The notes beneath the pieces are model-generated. The model was given only the letters and a program-made list of their open reading frames with translations. It made no database searches and was not told the origin of the DNA. A stretch of DNA of 55,089 nt from DATGIQ01 sp035295665 (GTDB lineage Bacteria; Planctomycetota; Planctomycetia; Gemmatales; Gemmataceae), in the NCBI GenBank assembly GCA_035295665.1, contig DATGIQ010000504.1, positions 1-55,089 of the forward strand. Reading direction: 5' to 3'. The position numbers and the translations under genes are program-made. Shown here in pieces: positions 1-7,783 of this stretch; position 1 is the stretch's first letter, and every line of letters starts with the position of its first letter.

Positions 1-72
1 ACCGTCAGCTGGCAACCTTGATCGTGCGCTTATCCTAACAGCAGCGGCCAGTTCACGGTCAACGGCAGCCAC

Positions 73-2496
73 ATGTACGAGACTGCCGGCACGTTTACGG
101 CCGCTGTTACGATCGCGCACGAAAGCGCGCCGACAACGACGCAGACCAGCACGGTGAATGTGGCTGCGGGTACCAGCATGCCAATCAACCACGTCGATTT
201 CGAGACGAACGATTTCAGCCAGACGGCGGCCCACCTGAATGGGACCATCGTCAACAGCCCAGCTCTGGATGGCATGTTCTCCCTCGAATTGCTACGGAAC
301 AACAGCCCGGCGTGGGCAGAAATTCGCCAAAGCGGCACCAGTTCCTACAGCGTGGCCAACGCCGGCTACAGCTTCTTATTCCAGTATGCGTCGCAGATAG
401 CGTCGCAGGCCCCTGACAGCGGCATCGTGAACTTCCAGGATACCGCCAGCAACTACATGGCCGCAATCCATCTCTCGCCAGACGGGAAGTTGGTCTTCTA
501 CGATCAGGCGGGGATGCACTGGACCGGCACGACCAAGCTCATCCCGAATCAAACCTATTTGATTTCTGCCAAGATCCTGCTGAATCCCAGCCCGAATTCG
601 ATGATTAACTGGGAGGTAGAGCTCAACGGCTTGACCGAGATGAGTGGGACCGGGTCCTTCAATCAGTATGGTCAGCCTAACGGCAGCATCAAACTCGGGG
701 GGAATAATCCGTACCGGACCAACTTTGTGTACGACGACGTGTGCGTCCAGGACCTGGGCCAGGATCCGGGCACCAGCACCAGCCTGACGGCGTCACCCGC
801 CACTCCGGTGACCGGTCAGCCGGTGACGTTGACGGCTACCATCGCACCGAGTGGCCCGGGAACTCCGACCGGCACGGTTAGTTTCTTCGACACCATCAAC
901 AATGTGATGACGGAACTCGGCGTACCAACGGTAAGCACCAGCGGCGGCGTCACTACCGCCACGGTAATTACCACCCGGCTCGCGACGGGTACGCACACCA
1001 TTACGGCGAACTACGGCGGCGGCGGCAACTTCACCCCCAGCTGGGCAAGCCTGACGCTGACCGTGAACCAGGCCAGTACCAGCACCGCGGTCACCGCCTC
1101 CGCGAACCCATCGGTATCCGGGCAATCGGTCACCTTCACCGCCACGGTGACCATCAACGCCCCGGCGGGCGCGGGCGCAGGCTACCCGAGCGGCACCGTG
1201 ATCTTTAGCGATAACGGCACCAGCATCGGCCAGGGAACATTAAGCACCGCAGGCGGGATTACCCGTGCCACCTTCAGCACCTCCGCGTTGAGACTGGGCA
1301 GCCATCCCATTACGGCCAGCTACGTGGGAGACAGCAATTTCACCTCCAGTGTCTCGGCGCCGCTACCCGTTTCTGTTCAGCAGCCCGTTCCATCGGTCCT
1401 GGCGCCGTCGAACCAGATGGCGTCCGAGGGGTGGGCGAAGTCCTTGAGCCTGGGAAGCTTCAGCGAAGTAGGATCCGGCCCGTGGACGACAACGGTGGCC
1501 TGGGGCGATGGCACGAGTACGACGCTTCCCGCTCCGTCAGGGCCGGGATCGCTTGCGAATTATTCCCACACCTACGCCGAGGAAGGCACGTACACGGTGA
1601 CCGTCACCGTCACCGATACGGGCGCCAATACCTCGGGCACTGCAACGTTCACGGTGAACGTGCTCGAGGTGGCGTTGACGATCGCACCCGTCAGTATCAG
1701 CCCTGCGTTCGCGGTGCCCTTTAGTGGAGCGGTCGCCACCTTTACCGATCCCGGTGGCGCGGAGGCCAACGACGGCACGCACTACTCGGCTACCATCAAC
1801 TGGGGCGACGGAACAGGGACTGCGACCGGGAGCATCAGCGTTAGCGGCGGTCTCTTTACGGTCAACGGCACGCATACCTACGCCGCCGCCAGCTCCTACA
1901 CCGTCACTGTTACGATCGGGCACGAAGGGTGGATGTTCGCGGTGCAGAGCCCGGCCGCGGTGAACAACTTCGTGGCCGCCAGTATGGTCAAACCGACCAG
2001 CTTCTGGGAAGGGGGCCAGGGCCAGCAGCTGATCCGCCGCTTTGGCTTGACGAGCAGTAACCAGACCTTGGGCCAATGGCTGGCCACCACCTTCCCCAAC
2101 CTCTACGGTGGGGTCGGCGGTGCCCCGAATGTGAGTATCTTTACCAATTCCCAAATCGGCAGCTATTACCAGAGCCTGTTCCTATCCTCCCAGGGGAGCG
2201 GTTTGGATGTGGAGATCCTGGACACGGCCCTGGATCTGTTCACCACGACTTCCTCCCTGGGCGGCACGGTCGGACAGAGCTATGGCTTTACGGTCAACAG
2301 CTACGGCCTGGGCGCCTATTCCTGGAACATCGCCAGCAGCGGGGCGGCCTTCGGCACACCCAATGACACCGTGCTCAACGTGTTCCAGATTCTGCTGGCG
2401 GCCAATAACAATGCTTCTGGTGGCGAACCGTGGGGCAGCAATACGTTCTTGCGGAACGAGGCCTTGAGCGTCTTCCAGGGGATCAACGCCGTGTAA
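73..2496 (+). CDS. PKD/Ig-repeat extracellular protein, 5' end incomplete
   Basis: A repeat-rich secreted or surface protein of 807 residues from the first ATG. Residues about 41-225 look like a concanavalin/LamG-type jelly roll. About 233-332 and 333-436 are two tandem bacterial Ig-like domains (both start with ST-rich TAS.NP-type segments and end with TVNQ or VSVQ). About 437-532 is a PKD domain (VAWGDGTSTT, then SHTYAEEGTYTVTVTVTD), and 533-635 is a second PKD-like domain (INWGDGTGTATG). The last 170 residues form a non-repetitive tail of unknown function. Upstream of residue 1 the same frame still encodes PKD-like sequence (GQFTVNGSHMYETAG from about position 58; TVSW at 1-12) but has a TGA at 19-21. 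The gene therefore probably begins before the window and is either frameshifted or interrupted there. Role in adhesion or surface structure is inference. Confidence 0.75.
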   Translation: MYETAGTFTAAVTIAHESAPTTTQTSTVNVAAGTSMPINHVDFETNDFSQTAAHLNGTIVNSPALDGMFSLELLRNNSPAWAEIRQSGTSSYSVANAGYSFLFQYASQIASQAPDSGIVNFQDTASNYMAAIHLSPDGKLVFYDQAGMHWTGTTKLIPNQTYLISAKILLNPSPNSMINWEVELNGLTEMSGTGSFNQYGQPNGSIKLGGNNPYRTNFVYDDVCVQDLGQDPGTSTSLTASPATPVTGQPVTLTATIAPSGPGTPTGTVSFFDTINNVMTELGVPTVSTSGGVTTATVITTRLATGTHTITANYGGGGNFTPSWASLTLTVNQASTSTAVTASANPSVSGQSVTFTATVTINAPAGAGAGYPSGTVIFSDNGTSIGQGTLSTAGGITRATFSTSALRLGSHPITASYVGDSNFTSSVSAPLPVSVQQPVPSVLAPSNQMASEGWAKSLSLGSFSEVGSGPWTTTVAWGDGTSTTLPAPSGPGSLANYSHTYAEEGTYTVTVTVTDTGANTSGTATFTVNVLEVALTIAPVSISPAFAVPFSGAVATFTDPGGAEANDGTHYSATINWGDGTGTATGSISVSGGLFTVNGTHTYAAASSYTVTVTIGHEGWMFAVQSPAAVNNFVAASMVKPTSFWEGGQGQQLIRRFGLTSSNQTLGQWLATTFPNLYGGVGGAPNVSIFTNSQIGSYYQSLFLSSQGSGLDVEILDTALDLFTTTSSLGGTVGQSYGFTVNSYGLGAYSWNIASSGAAFGTPNDTVLNVFQILLAANNNASGGEPWGSNTFLRNEALSVFQGINAV

Positions 2497-2621
2497 GGCT
2501 CCCACGCCAAGCCAGTTGCCAAGCCGGAGGAACGGTTTCAACCTCGTGGCCGTATCAGGGTTGGATCACGGCTACCTTGGGCGGGGCAGCAACCAAGGCG
2601 ATGCCCACTCCGAGTTGCCAG

Positions 2622-2660
2622 CCTGCCATGCCAGCGAAGATCCTTTGCTAGCGTGGTAGG
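2622..2660. terminator. Degenerate family-B palindrome in a convergent gap
   Basis: An 18-bp imperfect hairpin (2622-2639 with 2643-2660, several G-U pairs, 3-nt loop) in the 337-bp gap between the PKD protein and the oppositely oriented glyQS. It contains the gccagcgaag core of the palindromes at 28534 and 34627, which also lie between convergent genes. A bidirectional terminator role is inferred. Nothing else was recognised in 2497-2833. Confidence 0.4.
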
Positions 2661-2833
2661 TTTGTGTGCTGCCGAATTATGCATGCCGAGGTAGCCAGCA
2701 CATGAATAGGCGCTGCGGGTCAGTACGTCTGATCCCTGTGGCAAGGACTGCGGTGCCGGCTTCGGGACTATTGCAACGGTTATGTTCATCTCCGCACCTC
2801 AGCCGATTGGGCCTTTCTCAGGCCTTCCTGTCA

Positions 2834-4411
2834 TTACATCCCCGGCCGCAGCCGCTTCCGCAGTTCTTCGGCCACTCCTTGCATCGGCACCCGCCACTGT
2901 TGCGTGGTATCGCGATCGCGGATGGTCACCGTTGCATCCTGCAACGTTTGCCCGTCAATCGTGATGCAGTATGGCGTGCCGGCTTCGTCTTGACGTCGAT
3001 AGCGGCGGCCGACCGCTCCCTTTTCATCGTAAAAGACGTTGAACTGGCTCTTCAACTCCCGGTACAGCGCATGGGCCTTCTCCGGCATGCCTTCCTTGTT
3101 CACCAGGGGCAGGATCGCTGCCTTGATGGGAGCCAGGCGCGGATGGAAGCGCATCACGGTCCGCGGCTCGCCGCCAATCTCGTCCTCGGCATAAGCTTCA
3201 CACAGCACGGCCAACGTAAACCGATCCACTCCCGCCGACGGCTCGACGACGTGCGGAATAAAGCGATACGGCTCCTTCGTCTTGGCCTCCTGGGCGGCTT
3301 TCGGATCGGGGTATTGCTCCTTGTCGCGCTGCCAGGCATCCTCATCGAAATACGTATGGTCTTTGCCGCTGAACTTGGCGTGCTGCGTCAAGTCGTAGGC
3401 ACCACGGTGGGCCACCCCTTCCAATTCCTGCGGCTCGTCGGCGAAGGGGAACAGGTATTCGATATCTGTGGTGCCGATGGAGTAATGGGCCAGCTCGTCC
3501 TTGTCCTGTTCGCGCGGCCGTAACCGCTCCGATTGGACGCCCAGGTGGGTGTACCACTTGATGCGCACCTCCCGCCAATACTGGTACCATTTCATCGACT
3601 CGGCGGGATGGCAGAAAAACTCGATCTCCATCTGTTCGAATTCGCGGCTGCGGAAGGTGTAATTGCGCGGGTTGATCTCATTGCGAAACGCCTTGCCGAC
3701 CTGGGCAATTCCGAAGGGCAGCTTCAGCCGCGTGCTATCGAGAACATTGCGGAAGTTGGCGAAGATTCCTTGGGCGGTTTCCGGACGGAGATACGCCACC
3801 GACGAGGCATCCTTGAGCGCTCCCACATACGTCTCGAACATGAGATTGAACTGGCGCGGTTCGGTCAGCTGCCCATCGCAACCGGGCGCCGGACAAGGTC
3901 GTGCCCACTCCGGCGGCGCTTCCTTGGCGGTATGGATGGTGGCGGTCAGTCCGTCCGAGATCTTTCGCTTTTTCACCAGCCGTTGTTGTTCCGCCTGAAG
4001 CAGTCGGGCGGCTTCGGTCTTCTCGGTTGCTTCGACCGCTAGCACGATGGAGACCGGCTGTTCGGGGGCGGCGAGCCCGGCGAAGAACACGGTATCGGCC
4101 CGGTAGCGTTTGCGGCATTTCTTGCAATCGACCATCGGATCGGCAAAAGTATCGACGTGTCCGCTCGCCTGCCAAACCTTCGGGTTCATGATGATGGCAC
4201 AATCCACGCCGACCATCGCGATTTCTTGGCCATCCGGTCCCAGCGGCGGATTTTGCACCATATCATGCCACCAGGCTTCCTTGATGTTCCGCTTCAGCTC
4301 CACGCCGAGCGGCCCATAATCCCAGAAGCCATTGATGCCGCCGTAAATTTCACTCGACTGAAAAATGAACCCACGCCGCCGGCACAGGGCCACCAGTTTT
4401 TCCATTTCCAT
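2834..4411 (-). CDS. glyQS: Glycyl-tRNA synthetase (alpha2, eukaryote/archaeal-type)
   Basis: Class II synthetase charging tRNA-Gly in the cytoplasm, 525 residues from the chosen start. The N-terminus RRRGFIFQSSEIYGG and GFWDYGPLGVELKRN is the family signature. The motif-2 region is visible (RPETAQGIFANF, FRNEINPRNYTFRSREFEQ), and residues after about 400 form the HGTP anticodon-binding domain (APIKAAILPLVNK, IDGQTLQDATVTIRDRD). The ATG at 4411 is chosen because GAGGTG lies just upstream. An in-frame ATG at 4447 would run into the palindromic element at 4434-4501. A single-chain enzyme means glyQ and glyS need not exist elsewhere. Confidence 0.95.
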   Translation of the reverse strand: MEMEKLVALCRRRGFIFQSSEIYGGINGFWDYGPLGVELKRNIKEAWWHDMVQNPPLGPDGQEIAMVGVDCAIIMNPKVWQASGHVDTFADPMVDCKKCRKRYRADTVFFAGLAAPEQPVSIVLAVEATEKTEAARLLQAEQQRLVKKRKISDGLTATIHTAKEAPPEWARPCPAPGCDGQLTEPRQFNLMFETYVGALKDASSVAYLRPETAQGIFANFRNVLDSTRLKLPFGIAQVGKAFRNEINPRNYTFRSREFEQMEIEFFCHPAESMKWYQYWREVRIKWYTHLGVQSERLRPREQDKDELAHYSIGTTDIEYLFPFADEPQELEGVAHRGAYDLTQHAKFSGKDHTYFDEDAWQRDKEQYPDPKAAQEAKTKEPYRFIPHVVEPSAGVDRFTLAVLCEAYAEDEIGGEPRTVMRFHPRLAPIKAAILPLVNKEGMPEKAHALYRELKSQFNVFYDEKGAVGRRYRRQDEAGTPYCITIDGQTLQDATVTIRDRDTTQQWRVPMQGVAEELRKRLRPGM

Positions 4412-4433
4412 CGCACACCTCGCCATGGTCTTC

Positions 4434-4501
4434 GAAACACGAACCAAAAGGTGTCTGGAACTTTGATTTTAGAGTTCCAGACACCTTTTTGTTAGTGTTT
4501 C
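4434..4501. repeat. Family-A palindromic repeat, copy 1
   Basis: A long inverted repeat: 17 paired bases (4446-4462 with 4473-4489) around a 10-nt loop, extended outward by gaaacac (4434-4440) and gtgtttc (4495-4501). The core ctggaact/agttccag and the loop resemble those near 19242, 27752 and 29407. It sits between the starts or ends of glyQS and the phosphosulfolactate phosphatase gene. It could be a MITE-like element or an RNA hairpin. Confidence 0.7.
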
Positions 4502-4517
4502 TTTGCACTGCGGTTTT

Positions 4518-5300
4518 TTAGGGCTCGCCGCCCAATGGCAACCAGTGACTTTGGACGATGCCCACCGAACCGACCTCCACCCGGAGCGGATCGCGGCGCA
4601 GCTCCGGCACCAGCGTGAACTGGTCGACCTGGCTCGCCGCCCGGATGTCGTCATCATAACCCAGCGCGCGGAGTTTGACGCCTGCCGCGCTCAGCTCCAA
4701 CGACCCGAGCAGCACCTGGCCATGATGTTCGAAGCAATCCCAGGCCAGCCGGGCACTATCATTGAGGCGAACCGCGCCGGCCTCGCACAGGTCGTTTACC
4801 AGGGCGCCGGCCAGGAGCGCGTCATCCAGCGCCACCTCGCCCTCCAGACCGGCACAGACGATATGAATCGGACGCAGATCGTGGCGCAATTGTTCGCACA
4901 CGGCACTGAAATTGACAAACGCGGCCAGGAGAACACGCTCCGCTTCGGCCGCCCGCAGCAGGGCCCCGGTGCCGTTGCTGGTGGTCAGGACCAGCGTGTT
5001 GCCCTGGCAAAGCTTGGCTGTGTATTCGCGGGGGGAATTACCGAGGTCGAAACCGGGCAAGGGGACGCCGCCCCGCTCGCCACCGAGCAGGACCCGGCCC
5101 ACCCGCATCCGCCCCGCCAGCTCACGGGCTTCGTCCACCTCGGCACAGGGACGCACGGCCGTGCAGCCGGCAGCCAGTGCGTGCACCATGGTCGTCGTGG
5201 CCCGCAACACATCGACCACGACCGCCAAGCCGCCCGCCAATCGACCCGGCGGGATCAATTCCGGCAGCAAATGGACCTGGACCTCCCTGTCGCCAGGCAT
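4518..5300 (-). CDS. 2-phosphosulfolactate phosphatase family protein (ComB-like)
   Basis: A 260-residue protein of the ComB family, which in methanogens removes phosphate from 2-phosphosulfolactate during coenzyme M synthesis and in bacteria has less certain substrates. Family features are VVVDVLRATTTMVHALAAG near residue 28, LGGERGGVPLPGFDLGNSP near 75-95, LTTSNGTGAL and the late GYDDDIRAASQVDQF segment. Start ATG 5300 has GGGG about nine bases upstream; longer in-frame extensions read into the coaC coding region. It lies 44 bp behind coaC on the same strand, so coaB-coaC-comB may be co-transcribed. True substrate is unknown. Confidence 0.85.
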   Translation of the reverse strand: MPGDREVQVHLLPELIPPGRLAGGLAVVVDVLRATTTMVHALAAGCTAVRPCAEVDEARELAGRMRVGRVLLGGERGGVPLPGFDLGNSPREYTAKLCQGNTLVLTTSNGTGALLRAAEAERVLLAAFVNFSAVCEQLRHDLRPIHIVCAGLEGEVALDDALLAGALVNDLCEAGAVRLNDSARLAWDCFEHHGQVLLGSLELSAAGVKLRALGYDDDIRAASQVDQFTLVPELRRDPLRVEVGSVGIVQSHWLPLGGEP

Positions 5301-5344
5301 GGATGAATTCCCCAACGGCCCCGCACTCGATCGCACCACGGATC

Positions 5345-6013
5345 TTAACTGCCGCCATTGTCCACCAAGCGGACTGCCGTCACAAGATCGGTAAGCTCCG
5401 CCATGGCGCCCATTCCGAGATCCCCACAAGCCAACCGCTTCTCCTGGGGAGCGACGATCCGCAGCCGGGGACAATGGGCGTTGATCCAGGCGACGAGCGC
5501 TTGCCGATCGAACCCATCGGGAACGGGACCGACTCCTGTATCCGTGGCCAGCTGGCGGAGATGGCGGGCGGTGAGCGGATGTTCCCACATGAGCGTATTC
5601 ATGGCCGGCGCCAGGACCGCGGGCCGGTTCGGATCCCAGGCACGCCACACGGACGTCAGGCCATTGTCGGCCAGCCCGTTGGCCAGCTTGGCCAGCGTGT
5701 TGGCATCGAGCGGGGCAATGAGCAGGACGCTGGCCCAGCGGCGCAGCTCGATGTGCAAGACCGGATCACCCCGCTGATACCGCCGTCCCGCGGACCGTCC
5801 CGGCCATTCATCTTCATCGAGAACGACAACCGCTGGGTTCCGTTGTGGCCGGACCGGGTCGGTGGGATCGAGGGCGGCAGGGTCAAAGAAATACAAGGCT
5901 GCTTGCGTGGCCACGACTTTGACTTGATGCCCGGCCTGCCGCATCGCTTCATACAGTTCCGGAGTGCGGATGGCGGCCACCGATCCCGTGACGCCCAGGA
6001 GAACATTAGCCAC
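5345..6013 (-). CDS. coaC: Phosphopantothenoylcysteine decarboxylase (stand-alone)
   Basis: An FMN-dependent flavoprotein that decarboxylates 4'-phosphopantothenoylcysteine to 4'-phosphopantetheine in coenzyme A synthesis; 222 residues. Signatures: N-terminal VLLGVTGSVAA, HIELRRWA containing the catalytic histidine, DANTLAKLANGLADNGLT, the substrate clamp APAMNTLMW, and ACGDLGMGAMAE carrying the conserved cysteine. The likely start is GTG 6013, which overlaps the last eight bases of coaB and implies translational coupling. In most bacteria CoaC and CoaB are one fused protein with CoaC first; here they are separate and in the reverse order. Confidence 0.9.
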   Translation of the reverse strand: MANVLLGVTGSVAAIRTPELYEAMRQAGHQVKVVATQAALYFFDPAALDPTDPVRPQRNPAVVVLDEDEWPGRSAGRRYQRGDPVLHIELRRWASVLLIAPLDANTLAKLANGLADNGLTSVWRAWDPNRPAVLAPAMNTLMWEHPLTARHLRQLATDTGVGPVPDGFDRQALVAWINAHCPRLRIVAPQEKRLACGDLGMGAMAELTDLVTAVRLVDNGGS

Positions 6014-6755
6014 CGCCGCGCTCCTTGTGCAACAGCTCGATGGCGTCGAGCAGACGCGGGGCCAGATCATCTCGGCTGACCCGCTGGTATTGCCCTTGGA
6101 GAGGACCCACGAACGCCCAGGATGACGCTTCTTCCAGGGTATTGGCAACCATGAGATCGGCGTGGGATTGACGCCGCGCTTGTTCCGCAACGTCGAGCAG
6201 ATGCTCGTCACTGACGCCGACTTCCAGCTTGAACTTGACCAAGATCCCGCGAAAGCCCCATTCCGTCCGGACGAGATCGATGAGTTTCGGCGTTCGCACC
6301 AGGCGGAGCCAAATCTCCGGCTCATCGCTCTTGATCTTGCCCGCCGAGCGGTCCAGGAGTGCCGGCGCGTGCGGTCCGGAACCCTGCCAGCGAGCATCCT
6401 CGGGACGGAAGCGGGTGTGCGGGTCCGGGGCGTAGACGCCGGCCGCCTCGTAATCGCTCACGGCGGCACAATGAATAAGCACATCGAATCCCGCAGACGA
6501 AAGGACATTCGAGAGCAGAGCGCGCAGGTCTGTGAAGGTGCGATACGGCTCCAGTGTCCAGAGTTGCTGGGGCGGTTCATTCCCATGAAGCAGGGCCACT
6601 AGCTCGGGATGGGAGGTGAGCAATGTCACGCGGTGGCCTCGCTGATGGCAATGCAGGGCGATGGTGGTTCCGGTGCGGCCGGTAAAAACGTTGGTGAGGC
6701 AGCGCACTCGGTCAATCGGGACCAGCGTGTTTCCAGACGTGACCAGGATGTTCAT
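6006..6755 (-). CDS. coaB: Phosphopantothenate-cysteine ligase (stand-alone)
   Basis: Ligates cysteine to 4'-phosphopantothenate, the step before CoaC; 249 residues. The N-terminus ILVTSGNTLVPIDRVRCLTN followed by FTGRTGTTIA corresponds to the TSGGT.EPID.VR.ITN.SSG.MG motif of CoaB. Mid-protein FDVLIHCAAVSDYEAAG and later GILVKFKLEVG and ADLMVANTLEE match the CoaB fold. The gene stops inside the coaC start region (TAA 6006-6008). Activation may use CTP or ATP; the sequence does not settle this. Confidence 0.88.
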   Translation of the reverse strand: MNILVTSGNTLVPIDRVRCLTNVFTGRTGTTIALHCHQRGHRVTLLTSHPELVALLHGNEPPQQLWTLEPYRTFTDLRALLSNVLSSAGFDVLIHCAAVSDYEAAGVYAPDPHTRFRPEDARWQGSGPHAPALLDRSAGKIKSDEPEIWLRLVRTPKLIDLVRTEWGFRGILVKFKLEVGVSDEHLLDVAEQARRQSHADLMVANTLEEASSWAFVGPLQGQYQRVSRDDLAPRLLDAIELLHKERGGG

Positions 6756-6824
6756 GAATGCTCAATCATCCATCCGTCGCCTAGCCGAGGCGAACCCTCC
6801 TGATTGTAACGCAGAGTCCGCCGT

Positions 6825-7730
6825 TCAGCTACCGTTGGCTGCGGGTACGGAAGGTCGATTGCTGTCCAGTTTGGCGAGATGCTGGCAGAGCGCTGCCTCC
6901 ATCTCCGGGAAGACGGTGGCGACGCGCGGCTGCAAGGGACCGGGATTGCTGGTGACGCGCAATTGCTGCAAGTACTGGGTCAGGACCGCCTTGGCCTCCG
7001 GTTTGTCGCGGAGCAAGAGATGAACCCAGGCCCACGCTTCCCGATACTCTGCCGGCGTCATTTGCCGAACCTGGCTGAGCTCTTCCAGGTGGGCCAAATT
7101 CGGTCGGAACGAAGCGCTGGACGCTAACTGAATCTGCTCGAGGTGGTGCACGTTGAGTCCCTGAGCATCGGGCGGCACTTCAAAGTATTCCGCCAGTCCT
7201 TCGTCCAACCAGAGCGGGACATCTTTGAGAACGCTATGGAGCAGGGCATGGGTCAGCTCATGCCGCAAATCTTGGCGAACGCGCTCCCCCCAGAAAGTGT
7301 AGACGAGGAGGTCTTCGGGTCCGCCGACGCTATGGGGTTGGGCCACGAAGAAGGCACGCCGTTTGGGCAGATCCGGATAGCGAGCCTGCATGAAGGTTTC
7401 ATAGCGAGGACGATCTTCGAAGATGTAGACCTGGATCAGGGTGTTGGCGCTGGGGAGCTGGAGTTCCTTTTGAACCTGATCGCGCAAGTCGGCCAATTCG
7501 CGAAACAACGCCGGGTCGCGTTTCAGCTCGAAATCCGCCAGGAAAAGATATTGCGAGAGCCGCATCTGGTACTTCGCCGGCGCGACGGCGATCGGATCCC
7601 GATCGGTTTTCTCCGGCTTGTCCAGGACTGGCTGCGTGAACTTCAAGGAATGGCAGCCCAGCACGCCGGCCAAGACCAAGAGCAGGACCGACGCAAGAGA
7701 ACCAGGATCGCTCTTGGGCCGCCGGATCAT
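6825..7730 (-). CDS. DUF1570-like zinc-protease-fold lipoprotein
   Basis: A predicted lipoprotein of 301 residues. After ATG 7730 comes a basic start, a hydrophobic stretch and the lipobox LAGVLGC, so it is probably membrane-anchored. The second half has HELTHALLH near residue 165, a gluzincin HExxH motif, followed by WLDEGLAEYFE with the expected third metal ligand E. This is the arrangement of DUF1570-type planctomycete proteins. An upstream in-frame ATG at 7868 would add 46 residues lacking a signal sequence, so the later start is preferred. Protease activity is inference from the motif. Confidence 0.75.
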   Translation of the reverse strand: MIRRPKSDPGSLASVLLLVLAGVLGCHSLKFTQPVLDKPEKTDRDPIAVAPAKYQMRLSQYLFLADFELKRDPALFRELADLRDQVQKELQLPSANTLIQVYIFEDRPRYETFMQARYPDLPKRRAFFVAQPHSVGGPEDLLVYTFWGERVRQDLRHELTHALLHSVLKDVPLWLDEGLAEYFEVPPDAQGLNVHHLEQIQLASSASFRPNLAHLEELSQVRQMTPAEYREAWAWVHLLLRDKPEAKAVLTQYLQQLRVTSNPGPLQPRVATVFPEMEAALCQHLAKLDSNRPSVPAANGS

Positions 7731-7783
7731 CGTTTGCGCTCCCCTCTTGGTTTCCGGGTCGATTGCGGGACCGTCGGTTCCGG

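Noticed and set aside
19..21. TGA as a further selenocysteine codon in the PKD protein
   Set aside because: PKD domains have no cysteine at this place, no hairpin was seen after it, and a frameshift or interruption is simpler.
5177..6079. Plus-strand open frame opposite coaC and the ComB-like gene
   Set aside because: The minus-strand genes show complete family motifs; this frame does not.
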